DNA from: Bradyrhizobium diversitatis
Lineage (GTDB): Bacteria; Pseudomonadota; Alphaproteobacteria; Rhizobiales; Xanthobacteraceae
Assembly: GCF_016031635.1 (NCBI RefSeq)
Contig: NZ_JACEGD010000009.1
Location: forward strand, 40,001 to 104,000
Direction of reading: 5' to 3'
DNA length: 64,000 bases
This document shows positions 16,551 through 24,398 of this stretch, piece after piece (the stretch's first letter is position 1; each line of letters opens with the position of its first letter). A program made the translations under genes and the position numbers. The notes beneath the pieces were generated by a model. It saw only the letters and a list, made by a program, of their open reading frames with translations, did not search any database and was not told the DNA's origin.

Positions 16551-18422
16551 ATGAGTGGAAGCGCGGCGGCCGTGATGACGAAGCCCGCCTTTCGCAAGGT
16601 CCAGTGGCTCGCGCGCGACATCGAGGTCGAGCGCCGCAATGACGGCACTGTGGTGCTGAAGTCGCGCATTCCGCTGCAGCCTTATGAGAAGCACATTCCG
16701 GCGTCGCTGGCGAAATGGGCGAAGGAAGCGCCCGAGCGCATCTGGCTGGCGCAGCGCGGCGGTCCGAACCGCGAATGGCGCAAGGTGTCTTACGGCGAAG
16801 CCAAGCGCACCGTGGATGCGCTGACGCAAGGCTTGCTCAATCTCAAGCTCGCGGGACGTCCGGTCACGATCCTCTCCGGCAATTCGATCGAGCACGCGCT
16901 GATGACGCAGGCCGCGATGCAGGCGCGCGCTCCAGCGGCTCCGGTCTCGCCGGCCTACTCGCTGATGAGCCACGATCACGTCAAGCTGAAATATCTGTTC
17001 GACCTGATCAAGCCGGCTGTCGTGATGGTGCAGGATGGCCCGACCTTCGAGAAGGCGCTGAAGGCGCTCGATCTCACCGGCGTCACCGTGGTTCACGTCG
17101 CGCGGCCCTGCGACGGCATCGAGAGCGTCAGCTTTGCCGAGCTCGCGGCAACGTCAGTGACGGCGGATGTCGAAGCGTCGATTGCGGAGATCACACCCCA
17201 GACCGTCGGCAAGCTGCTGTTCACGTCGGGCTCGACCGGCATGCCCAAGGCCGTCATCAACACGCAGGAGATGATGTGCGCCAATGCGGCGATGATGATG
17301 CAGGTGCGGCCGCGCGATCCGAATGGCCCGATCTCGACCATGCTGGACTGGATGCCCTGGAACCACACCATGGGCGGCAATGCGGCGTTCCACCCGATCC
17401 TGGTCGACGGCGGCACGCTCTATATCGACGACGGAAGGCCGATGCCGGGCCAGTTCGACGAGACGCTACGCAATTTGCGTGAGATCTCGCCGACCTATTA
17501 CGCCAACGTGCCCGCCGGCTACGCCGCGCTCGCGGCCGCGATGGAGAAGGACGACGCGCTCTGCCGCTCCTTCTTCAAGAATCTCTCGATCATGGCCTAT
17601 GGCGGCGCGCGGCTGCCCGACGATCTCTATGAGCGCATGCAGGCCCTCGCCGTGAAGACCACCGGTGAACGCATCGTGTTCTACACCGGCTGGGGGTCGA
17701 CCGAGACCGCGCCAACGTCGACCGGCACCTATTGGGACACCGAGCGCGTCGGCCTGATCGGATTGCCGTTCCCCGGGGTCGAGCTGAAGATGGTGCCGTG
17801 CGGCTCGAAATACGAACTGCGCCTGCGCGGCGTCAACGTCACGCCGGGCTATTTCGGCCAGTCGGATCTTACGACGAAGATGTTCGACGAGGAAGGATTC
17901 TACTGCATCGGCGATGCCGGCATCTTCGTCGACGACACCGATCCGGTACAAGGCATCATCTTCGCTGGCCGCGTGGTGGAAGACTTCAAGCTCACCACCG
18001 GCACTTTCGTGCATGTCGGCTCGCTGCGGACCGATGCGATCGCCGCGGCGACCCCTGTGGTGCACGACGCGCTGGTCGCGGGGCAGGATCGCGCCTTCAT
18101 CGGTTTGCTGGCCTGGCCCAATTTGCATGCCTGCCGCCAGCTCGTCGGCAATCCCGATCTGAGCTTTGCCGATGCCGTGAGGCATCCCGAGGTGATCGCC
18201 TGCTTCAGGCGCGGCCTGGAAGCGCACAACCGGGAATGCGAGGGCGCCAGCAGCCGCATGATTGCGCGCGCGATGCTGATGGTCGAGCCGCCCTCGATCG
18301 ACGGTAACGAGCTCACCGACAAGGGCTACATCAACCAGCGCGCCGGCCTCGAGCGGCGCGCCGCGCTGGTGGAGCGGCTCTATGCCGATCGGCCGGATCA
18401 GGATGTGATCGTGCTGCGATGA
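16551..18422 (+). CDS. Feruloyl-CoA synthetase-type AMP-dependent acyl-CoA ligase
   Basis: 623 residues, the size of the feruloyl-CoA synthetase branch, clearly longer than typical FadD. The N-terminal extension (ARDIEVERRNDGTVVLKSR then PLQPYEKHIPASL) is characteristic of that branch. P-loop LLFTSGSTGMPKAVINT near 240, WMPWNHTMGGNAAFH near 285, GWGSTETAP near 390, and the hinge FAGRVVEDFKLTTGTFVHVG near 480. It should load CoA onto an aryl- or alkyl-propenoic acid. Vanillin dehydrogenase is absent nearby, and full beta-oxidation genes are present, so ferulate itself need not be the substrate. GGGAGA precedes the start. Confidence 0.9.
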   Translation: MSGSAAAVMTKPAFRKVQWLARDIEVERRNDGTVVLKSRIPLQPYEKHIPASLAKWAKEAPERIWLAQRGGPNREWRKVSYGEAKRTVDALTQGLLNLKLAGRPVTILSGNSIEHALMTQAAMQARAPAAPVSPAYSLMSHDHVKLKYLFDLIKPAVVMVQDGPTFEKALKALDLTGVTVVHVARPCDGIESVSFAELAATSVTADVEASIAEITPQTVGKLLFTSGSTGMPKAVINTQEMMCANAAMMMQVRPRDPNGPISTMLDWMPWNHTMGGNAAFHPILVDGGTLYIDDGRPMPGQFDETLRNLREISPTYYANVPAGYAALAAAMEKDDALCRSFFKNLSIMAYGGARLPDDLYERMQALAVKTTGERIVFYTGWGSTETAPTSTGTYWDTERVGLIGLPFPGVELKMVPCGSKYELRLRGVNVTPGYFGQSDLTTKMFDEEGFYCIGDAGIFVDDTDPVQGIIFAGRVVEDFKLTTGTFVHVGSLRTDAIAAATPVVHDALVAGQDRAFIGLLAWPNLHACRQLVGNPDLSFADAVRHPEVIACFRRGLEAHNRECEGASSRMIARAMLMVEPPSIDGNELTDKGYINQRAGLERRAALVERLYADRPDQDVIVLR

Positions 18423-18441
18423 GTGCGCAAATCTTTCACCG

Positions 18442-18540
18442 CGTCATTCCGGGATGGCCCGAAGGGCCAGGCCCGGAATCCATAACCCCGGCTGGTGGCT
18501 ATGGATTCCGGGCTCGCGCTACGCGCGCCCCGGAATGACG
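18442..18540. repeat. Dispersed palindromic intergenic repeat (family E, copy 1)
   Basis: Begins CGTCATTCCGGGATGGCCC and ends GCGCGCCCCGGAATGACG, inner arms CCCGGAATCCATA / TATGGATTCCGGG. Further copies at 21100-21197 and 45947-46050. Confidence 0.8.
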
Positions 18541-18580
18541 GTGCCAATAATGACAACGAATAACCAAAGGTAGCCCGCCC

Positions 18581-19708
18581 ATGAACTTCGATTTCTCCGA
18601 CGACCAGAAGCAGCTCCGCGACCAGGCTCGCAAGTTCCTCGCGGAAAAATGCCCGCCGAAGGCGGTGCGTGTCGTGCTCGATGGCAAGGCGCCTTACGAC
18701 AAGGAGCTCTGGAAAGGCCTTGCCGAGATGGGTTTTCTCGGCGTCGCGATTCCCGAGGAGTTCGGCGGTGCGGGCGCCGGCCATCTGGAGCTCTGCGTGA
18801 TCGCGGAGGAGATGGGCCGGGCCAACGCGCCGGTGCCGTTCTCCTCGACGGTCTACCTCGCTGCCGAAGCGCTGCTGATCGCCGGCAGCGACGCGCAGAA
18901 GAAGAAATGGCTCCCGGCAATCGCCGCGGGCGAGGCGATCGGCACGCTTGCGCTGTTCGAGGGCAAGGGCAATCCGTCGCCGAAGAACGTCAAGATCACC
19001 GCCGCGAACGGTGTCCTTAACGGCGTCAAGAAGCCGGTGGCCGACGGGGCAATCGCCGATTTCGCGGTGGTTGCCGCGCGCACGGGATCGAGCGGACGCG
19101 AGAATGACATCTCGCTGTTCCTGGTCGACCTCAAGGCCGGCGGCGTCGAGGTGAAAAGCCTCACCAATCTCGATCCGACCCGCGGGCAGGCCGAGATCAG
19201 CTTCAGGGAGTGCAAGGCAGAGCCGCTCGGTGCCGCGGGCGAAGGCTGGAGCATCCTGACCCAGATGCTCGATCGTGCCGCGGTGCTGTGCGCGTTCGAG
19301 CAGGTCGGTGGTGCCGATCGCGCGCTGGAGATGGGCCGGGACTACGCGCTCGACCGCATCGCCTTCGGTCGCCAGATCGGCTCCTTCCAGGCGGTCAAGC
19401 ACATGCTCGCCGACATGTACGTCTCGGCGACCCTGGCACGCTCCAACAGCTATTACAGCGCTTGGGCGCTCTCGACCAACGCGGCCGAACTGCCGGAGGC
19501 TGCTGCCGCCGCGCGCATCAGCGCAACGCAGGCGTTCCAGCACTGCGCCAAGAACAACATCCAGGTTCACGGCGGCATGGGTTTCACCTGGGAGTTCGAC
19601 TGCCACATGTACTACCGCCGCGCCAACGCGATGGCGCTCGGGCTCGGCAGCCTCAGCTATTGGGAAGATCAGTTGATTGAACGGATGAGGAAGAAGAACG
19701 CGGCCTGA
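18581..19708 (+). CDS. Acyl-CoA dehydrogenase (GFTWE-type)
   Basis: 375 residues, FAD flavoprotein. N-terminal helical domain MNFDFSDDQKQLRDQARKFL, beta domain in the middle, and the C-terminal segment QVHGGMGFTWEFDCHMYYRR. The glutamate of GFTWE is the position used as catalytic base in the subfamily that includes heteromeric steroid side-chain dehydrogenases. It is followed by two longer dehydrogenases of a different subfamily, a gene pattern seen when two kinds of subunit form an alpha2beta2 enzyme. It introduces the C2-C3 double bond in beta-oxidation; the substrate is unassigned. Confidence 0.92.
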   Translation: MNFDFSDDQKQLRDQARKFLAEKCPPKAVRVVLDGKAPYDKELWKGLAEMGFLGVAIPEEFGGAGAGHLELCVIAEEMGRANAPVPFSSTVYLAAEALLIAGSDAQKKKWLPAIAAGEAIGTLALFEGKGNPSPKNVKITAANGVLNGVKKPVADGAIADFAVVAARTGSSGRENDISLFLVDLKAGGVEVKSLTNLDPTRGQAEISFRECKAEPLGAAGEGWSILTQMLDRAAVLCAFEQVGGADRALEMGRDYALDRIAFGRQIGSFQAVKHMLADMYVSATLARSNSYYSAWALSTNAAELPEAAAAARISATQAFQHCAKNNIQVHGGMGFTWEFDCHMYYRRANAMALGLGSLSYWEDQLIERMRKKNAA

Positions 19709-19717
19709 TGACAGGTG

Positions 19718-19836
19718 CGTAGGGTGGGTTAGCGGAGCGGGTTGCGCGAAGCGCGAGCCGCTCGGCGTAACCCACCTCTTCTGTCGAAGAGGAAACCAAA
19801 GAGGTGGATTACGCCTTCGGCTAATCCACCCTACGG
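19718..19836. repeat. Dispersed palindromic intergenic repeat (family F, copy 1)
   Basis: Outer arms CGTAGGGTGGGTTAGCGGAG and GGCTAATCCACCCTACGG; contains GGCGTAACCCACC and AGAGGTGGATTACGCC. Second copy at 22469-22583, so the pair brackets the two tandem acyl-CoA dehydrogenase genes. Confidence 0.8.
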
Positions 19837-19853
19837 ACAACAGAGAAAAAGCC

Positions 19854-21098
19854 ATGAACTTCGACGACACCCCGCAGGAAGCCGAATTCCGCGCCACAGC
19901 GCGCGCCTGGATCAGCGCGAATGCGCCAAAGCAGTACGAGGAAGAGCTGCGCAAATCCTCGCTCGGCCGCACCGTCCTCAAGAACGCCAACATTCTCGAA
20001 GTGGCAAAAGCCTGGCAGAAGAAGAAGGCCGACGCCGGCTGGGCCTGCCTGCACTGGCCGAAGGAGTATGGCGGCCGGGGCGCCTCGCCGATCGAGCGGG
20101 TGATCTGGCAGGAGGAAGAGGGGCCGTTCGGCCAGCTGTCCCGCATGTTCATCATCGGCCACGGCATGTGCGGGCCGACCATGATGGCGTTCGCGCGCGA
20201 GGAGCATAAGCGCAAATATCTGCCGCCGCTCGCCTCCGGCGAGAAAATCTGGTGCCAGCTGTTCTCCGAGCCCGCCGGCGGCTCTGATGTCGCAGGGCTG
20301 CGCACGCGCGCCGAGAAGGATGGCGACGAGTGGGTGGTCAACGGCCAGAAGATCTGGACCTCGGGCGCGCATTATTCCGACTACGGCATTTTGCTCACCC
20401 GCACCGATCCGACCGTGCCCAAGCACAAGGGGCTCACCATGTTCTTCCTGGACATGAAGAGCCCTGGCGTCGAGGTCAGGCCGATCAAGCAGGCGAGCGG
20501 GGCCTCCGACTTCAACGAGGTCTATTTCACCAATGTCCGCATCCCCGACCATCAGCGCCTCGGCGAGGTCGGGGGCGGCTGGAATGTCTCGCTGACCACG
20601 CTGATGAACGAGCGCAGCGCGATCGGCGCGGCCGTCTCGACCGGTTTCCCTGAATTGTTCGAGTACTGCTCCAGCCTGATGCTCGGCGACGGCCCCGCGA
20701 TCGAGGATCGCGCAGTCCGCTCGAAGCTGGCGAACTGGGCAGTGAAGGCGAGCGGCCTGAAATACACCAGCATGCGCGCGATCTCGGCGCTGTCGAGGGG
20801 CGAACGCCCGGGGCCGGAAAACTCCATCGGCAAGCTGGTCGCCGGCTCGATGATCCAGGACGTTGCGACTTACGCGCTGGATCTGCAGGGCGCAGCCGGC
20901 GTCGTCAGCGGCGAGGATGCCGAGCTGGCCGGTCGTTTCCAGGCCATGCTGCTGCGTGCGCCCGGCACCCGCGTCGAAGGCGGCACCGACGAGATCATGC
21001 GCAACATCATCGCCGAGCGGGTGCTGGGCCTGCCCGGCGATATCCGTGTCGACAAGGACGTGCCATTCAACAAGATCCCGACGAAGGGAAGGAATTAG
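19854..21098 (+). CDS. Acyl-CoA dehydrogenase (first of two tandem paralogues)
   Basis: 414 residues. Substrate and FAD binding segments are clear: CQLFSEPAGGSDVAGLRTRA near 130-148, GQKIWTSGAHYSDYGILLTR near 163-182, and the C-terminal EGGTDEIMRNIIAERVLGLP. A glutamate precedes GGTDEI, the place where medium-chain-type enzymes carry the catalytic base. It is highly similar along its whole length to the next gene and ends with the same DIRVDKDVP motif. It probably pairs with the 18581 dehydrogenase or acts as a homotetramer. Confidence 0.93.
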   Translation: MNFDDTPQEAEFRATARAWISANAPKQYEEELRKSSLGRTVLKNANILEVAKAWQKKKADAGWACLHWPKEYGGRGASPIERVIWQEEEGPFGQLSRMFIIGHGMCGPTMMAFAREEHKRKYLPPLASGEKIWCQLFSEPAGGSDVAGLRTRAEKDGDEWVVNGQKIWTSGAHYSDYGILLTRTDPTVPKHKGLTMFFLDMKSPGVEVRPIKQASGASDFNEVYFTNVRIPDHQRLGEVGGGWNVSLTTLMNERSAIGAAVSTGFPELFEYCSSLMLGDGPAIEDRAVRSKLANWAVKASGLKYTSMRAISALSRGERPGPENSIGKLVAGSMIQDVATYALDLQGAAGVVSGEDAELAGRFQAMLLRAPGTRVEGGTDEIMRNIIAERVLGLPGDIRVDKDVPFNKIPTKGRN

Positions 21099-21099
21099 C

Positions 21100-21197
21100 C
21101 GTCATTCCGGGGCGGCTCGAAGAGCCGAACCCGGAATCTCGAAGTGAATATGCAAGCTCTGGATTCCGGGTTCGCGCGTTGCGCGCCCCGGAATGAC
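21100..21197. repeat. Dispersed palindromic intergenic repeat (family E, copy 2)
   Basis: CGTCATTCCGGGGCGGCTCG at the left and GCGCGCCCCGGAATGAC at the right, inner ACCCGGAATCTC / CTGGATTCCGGGT. The repeat ends within a spurious ATG (21193), which is why the dehydrogenase start is placed further on. Confidence 0.8.
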
Positions 21198-21213
21198 AAG
21201 AAAGGGAAGCGCC

Positions 21214-22458
21214 ATGAATTTCGACGACACGCCACAGGAAGCCGCATTCCGCGAGACCGCGCGCAAATGGATCGAGGCCAATGCGCCGAAGGAGCTGCAT
21301 GCCGAGCTGTCAAAATCCTCGCTCGGTCGTATCCGCCTTGCCAATCGCGACATCGTGGATGTCGGCAAGGCCTGGCAGAAGAAGAAGTTCGAAGGCAATT
21401 GGGCCTGCCTGCACTGGCCGAAGGAATATGGCGGGCGCGGCGCCACGCCGATCGAGAAGGTGATCTGGCAGCAGGAGGAGGGCGTCTACGGCAAGCTGAC
21501 GCAGCCGTTCCAGATCGGCGAAGGCATGTGCGGTCCGACCGTGATGGCGTTCGGCAGCGAAGACGCCAAGCGCCGCTACTTACCCAAGCTTGCCTCGGGC
21601 GAGGAGATCTGGTGCCAGCTGTTCTCCGAGCCATCGGCCGGCTCGGACGTTGCGGGCCTGCGCACGCGCGCCGAGAAGAAGGGCGACAATTGGGTCGTCA
21701 ACGGCCAGAAGATCTGGACCTCGGGCGCGCATTACTCCGATTACGGACTCCTGATCGCGCGCACCGATCCGAACGTGCCCAAGCACAAGGGCCTCACCAT
21801 GTTCTTCCTGGACATGAAGAGCCCCGGCGTCGAGGTGCGGCCGATCAAGCAGGCGAACGGCATGCAGGAGTTCAACGAGGTCTATTTCACCGACGTCGTG
21901 ATCCCCGACAGCCAGCGGCTGGGGGCCGTCGGCGAAGGCTGGAGCGTGTCGCTGACCACGCTGATGAATGAGCGCATGTCGATCGGCGCGCGGCTTGCGA
22001 CCGGCGTGCCCGAGATGTTCGAGTTCTGCTCCAGCCTGATGCTGGAGGACGGACTCGCCATCGACGACCCCGCCGTGCGCTCGAAGCTCGCGAGCTGGGC
22101 GGCGAAGTCGAGCGGGCTGAAATACACCAGCTACCGCACGATCTCGGCGCTCTCGAAGGGGGAGCGGCCGGGCCCGGAGAATTCGATCGGCAAGCTCGTG
22201 TCGGGCATGATGCTCCAGGACATCGCGACCTGCGCCATGGACCTCCAAGGCGCGGCCGGTGTTCTCACCGGCAACGACGAGGAGACGGTGCAGGGCCAGT
22301 TCCAGCAGATGCTGCTGTCCTCGCCCTCGATGCGCATCGCCGGCGGCACCGACGAGATCCTGCGCAACATCATCGCCGAGCGCGTGCTGGGACTGCCCGG
22401 CGACATTCGCGTCGACAAGGACGTGCCGTATAACAAGATCCCGACCAAGGGGCGGTGA
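21214..22458 (+). CDS. Acyl-CoA dehydrogenase (second of two tandem paralogues)
   Basis: 414 residues from ATG at 21214, giving the same length and N-terminus (MNFDDTPQEAAFRETA) as the preceding paralogue; AAGGGAAG lies just upstream. The 21193 ATG lies inside a dispersed repeat and is rejected. Motifs match the sister gene (CQLFSEPSAGSDVAGL, GQKIWTSGAHYSDYG), but the C-terminal motif is RIAGGTDEILRN, with alanine where the sister has glutamate. That difference may alter or abolish activity alone. Recent tandem duplication is evident. Confidence 0.93.
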   Translation: MNFDDTPQEAAFRETARKWIEANAPKELHAELSKSSLGRIRLANRDIVDVGKAWQKKKFEGNWACLHWPKEYGGRGATPIEKVIWQQEEGVYGKLTQPFQIGEGMCGPTVMAFGSEDAKRRYLPKLASGEEIWCQLFSEPSAGSDVAGLRTRAEKKGDNWVVNGQKIWTSGAHYSDYGLLIARTDPNVPKHKGLTMFFLDMKSPGVEVRPIKQANGMQEFNEVYFTDVVIPDSQRLGAVGEGWSVSLTTLMNERMSIGARLATGVPEMFEFCSSLMLEDGLAIDDPAVRSKLASWAAKSSGLKYTSYRTISALSKGERPGPENSIGKLVSGMMLQDIATCAMDLQGAAGVLTGNDEETVQGQFQQMLLSSPSMRIAGGTDEILRNIIAERVLGLPGDIRVDKDVPYNKIPTKGR

Positions 22459-22468
22459 TACCAGTCTT

Positions 22469-22583
22469 GTAGGGTGGGTTAGACGAGCAGGTGGGCGAAG
22501 CCCATCTGCTCGGCGTAACCCACCATCTCCGCCGATGCGGAAACCAAAGAGGTGGGTTACGCCTTCGGCTAACCCACCCTACG
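22469..22583. repeat. Dispersed palindromic intergenic repeat (family F, copy 2)
   Basis: GTAGGGTGGGTTAGACGAGC at the left, GGCTAACCCACCCTACG at the right, and the same inner GGCGTAACCCACC / AGAGGTGGGTTACGCC pair as copy 1. Confidence 0.8.
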
Positions 22584-22599
22584 AAGAGCGAGCTGATTC

Positions 22600-23298
22600 A
22601 TGGACGCTACCGTCAAACAAACCGACCGCATCGGCGTGCTCGAGGAGCTGCTCAACGAGCGCTACTCCGTCCGCGCGTTTCTTCCCCGGGAAGTCGATCG
22701 CGCGACCATCGAGCATGTGCTGACCACCGCGCAGCGCACGGCGTCCTGGTGCAACAGCCAGCCCTGGCAGGTCATCATCGCCAGCGGCGAGGCCAAGGAG
22801 CGCTTTCGCAAGGCGATCTACGCGGAGGCCTCGAAGGGCCTTGGCGATGATTACGATTTCACGCCGCCGCGCGAATATGTCGGGGTCTATCTGGAGCGCC
22901 GCCGCGAAAGCGGCTTCCAGCTCTACAACACGCTCGGCATCGCCCGTGGCGACAAGATGGCCTATGCCAGGCAGGCGCTCGAGAACTACAATTTCTTCGG
23001 CGCGCCACATGTCGCGATCATTCACACCAACGAGCCGCTCGGCATTTACGGTGCGATCGATTGCGGCGCCTATGTCAGCAATTTCATGCTGGCCGCGCAG
23101 GCGCTGGGGCTCGGCACAATACCGCAGGCGGCGCTCGCGCGGCATTCCGGGCTGATCCGCCGGCATTTCAATCTGCCCGACGACCGCCGCATCGTCTGCG
23201 GCATTTCGTTCGGTTATGCGGACCATGCGCACAAGGTCAACAGCTACCGCACCTCGCGTGCGAGCGTGGCCGATACCGTGACCTTTGTTGACGAGTGA
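22600..23298 (+). CDS. Nitroreductase family protein
   Basis: 232 residues. FMN-binding signatures: NERYSVRAFLPREVD near 18-32, the loop TAQRTASWCNSQPWQV near 44-60, and AIDCGAYVSNFMLAAQALGLGT in the second half; GISFGYAD near the C-terminus is typical. Uses NAD(P)H to reduce quinone, nitro or enone-type compounds. The last gene of the acyl-CoA catabolic run, possibly co-transcribed despite the intervening repeat. A strong hairpin follows its stop. Confidence 0.92.
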   Translation: MDATVKQTDRIGVLEELLNERYSVRAFLPREVDRATIEHVLTTAQRTASWCNSQPWQVIIASGEAKERFRKAIYAEASKGLGDDYDFTPPREYVGVYLERRRESGFQLYNTLGIARGDKMAYARQALENYNFFGAPHVAIIHTNEPLGIYGAIDCGAYVSNFMLAAQALGLGTIPQAALARHSGLIRRHFNLPDDRRIVCGISFGYADHAHKVNSYRTSRASVADTVTFVDE

Positions 23299-23340
23299 TC
23301 GAGCGCCGTGAACCCGGCGCCGCCCGCATCGGACGCGCGC

Positions 23341-23368
23341 GAAGACGGCCGTGGAAACGGCCGTCTTC
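23341..23368. terminator. Bidirectional terminator-like hairpin between convergent genes
   Basis: Perfect 12-bp inverted repeat GAAGACGGCCGT / ACGGCCGTCTTC with GGAA loop, followed by GTTTCG. It lies between the nitroreductase stop and the ecfG stop, which converge. The T tract is short, so termination may be partly Rho-dependent. Confidence 0.7.
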
Positions 23369-23398
23369 GTTTCGTCCGAGTCCGATTGGCGTCGGCTG

Positions 23399-23947
23399 TC
23401 AGCCGCCGCTGCCGCCGATCACGGCCCGCACCGTCTCGTCGGGCCCGAAATCCTCGGCGCCGTCGACATAGAGCAGCGCGGCGAGCTTCGAGCGGGCGCG
23501 GTTCACGCGGCTCTTGATCGTGCCGACCGCGCAGCCGCAGATCGAGGCCGCGTCCTCATAGGAGAAGCCGGACGCGCCGACCAGGATCAAGGCTTCACGC
23601 TGATCCTGCGGAAGCTTGTCGAGCGCCGTGCGGAACTCCTCGAACTCGAGATGCGCGTTCTGCGAAGGCTGTGTCTTCAGCGTCTTGGCGTAGTTGCCCT
23701 CGGCATCCTCGACCTCGCGCCGCCGCTTGCGATAGTCGGAGCGGAACAGGTTGCGGAGAATCGTGAACAGCCAGGCCGGCAGGTTGGAGCCCGGCTGGAA
23801 CGAGTCGATGTTGGCGAGCGCACGCAGCAGCGTCTCCTGGACCAGGTCGTCGGCCCGGTCCGCATTGCCGCTGAGCGAGATGGCGAAGGCGCGCAAACTG
23901 GGCACGGCCGCCAGGATGTCGTTACGAAGGGAGTCCGTGAGAGGCAT
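23399..23947 (-). CDS. ecfG: ECF sigma factor EcfG, general stress response
   Basis: 182 residues. Sigma-2 region SLSGNADRADDLVQETLLRA and region 2.4 FTILRNLFRSDYRKRR, then sigma-4 LDKLPQDQREALILVGASGF and SYEDAASICGCAVGTIKSRV. These, plus the adjacent nepR and phyR, identify the ECF15/EcfG family that drives the alphaproteobacterial general stress response. Its ATG overlaps the nepR stop by one base (TAATG), giving translational coupling so that sigma factor and anti-sigma factor are made together. Confidence 0.97.
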   Translation of the reverse strand: MPLTDSLRNDILAAVPSLRAFAISLSGNADRADDLVQETLLRALANIDSFQPGSNLPAWLFTILRNLFRSDYRKRRREVEDAEGNYAKTLKTQPSQNAHLEFEEFRTALDKLPQDQREALILVGASGFSYEDAASICGCAVGTIKSRVNRARSKLAALLYVDGAEDFGPDETVRAVIGGSGG

Positions 23948-24180
23948 TAATCCCTCCCATTGTTGTTGTCGTTGGATCCACCCTCATTTTCCACGTGGGG
24001 AGTCGCTCCCGGCGCATCAAGCTTCTTGATCAGTTCGGCGAACCGATCCGGAACCCCCTGTCGCACGACGTCGTCGTACATGGCGCGCAATTGATGCCCG
24101 ATCCGGGATTGAATCTCCGGAGTGAGGCCTCCCTTGCCGGGGGTCGTGCTTCTGCTGGCTTGAGACTTGAGATCTTTCAT
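23947..24180 (-). CDS. nepR: Anti-sigma factor NepR
   Basis: 77 residues from ATG at 24180 (MKDLKSQASRS); a longer upstream frame exists, but this start gives normal NepR length. The conserved core LTPEIQSRIGHQLRAMYDDV and PDRFAELIKKLD forms the two helices that bind EcfG and, under stress, phosphorylated PhyR. Acts in the cytoplasm by partner switching. It is in an operon with ecfG and is divergent from phyR. Confidence 0.95.
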   Translation of the reverse strand: MKDLKSQASRSTTPGKGGLTPEIQSRIGHQLRAMYDDVVRQGVPDRFAELIKKLDAPGATPHVENEGGSNDNNNGRD

Positions 24181-24278
24181 GACCTGTTCCACGTTTCCCC
24201 GAGTTAAGTGACTGCAAATTCGAGAGGTTTTCTCAACCGGGAGCCGTTCCCTGGATAGGCTCAATTCCAGGTCCGCGA

Positions 24279-24321
24279 AAAAGTTCCGCGCTCTACGGAA
24301 CTTTTCTTGAGCTGATGCGTA
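24279..24321. promoter_or_regulatory. EcfG-type promoter for phyR inside an inverted repeat
   Basis: On the plus strand GGAAC (24297-24301), 16 bases, then CGTA (24318-24321) closely fits the EcfG consensus GGAAC-N16-CGTT. The -35 element lies in a perfect 10-bp inverted repeat AAAAGTTCCG / CGGAACTTTT (24279-24288 and 24296-24305), so a GGAAC also faces the nepR-ecfG side (24287-24283). The minus-strand -10 (AATT at N16) is a poor match. Autoregulation by EcfG is known for this locus in relatives. Confidence 0.65.
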
Positions 24322-24398
24322 GTCAGCCCAGCAGGGGAACCCGGGCCCCCCGCGTGTCTCCTGACCTCAAGGCTGGCCCGAAGACGAATGGAGTGGGG

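Noticed and set aside
16551..18422. Ferulate degradation to vanillin by the feruloyl-CoA synthetase-like gene
   Set aside because: Vanillin dehydrogenase and a typical feruloyl-CoA hydratase/lyase are missing; complete beta-oxidation genes are present instead.
18398..20341. 1.9-kb minus-strand frame opposite two acyl-CoA dehydrogenases
   Set aside because: Shadow of high-GC coding sequence that also crosses two intergenic repeats; no domain or ribosome site.
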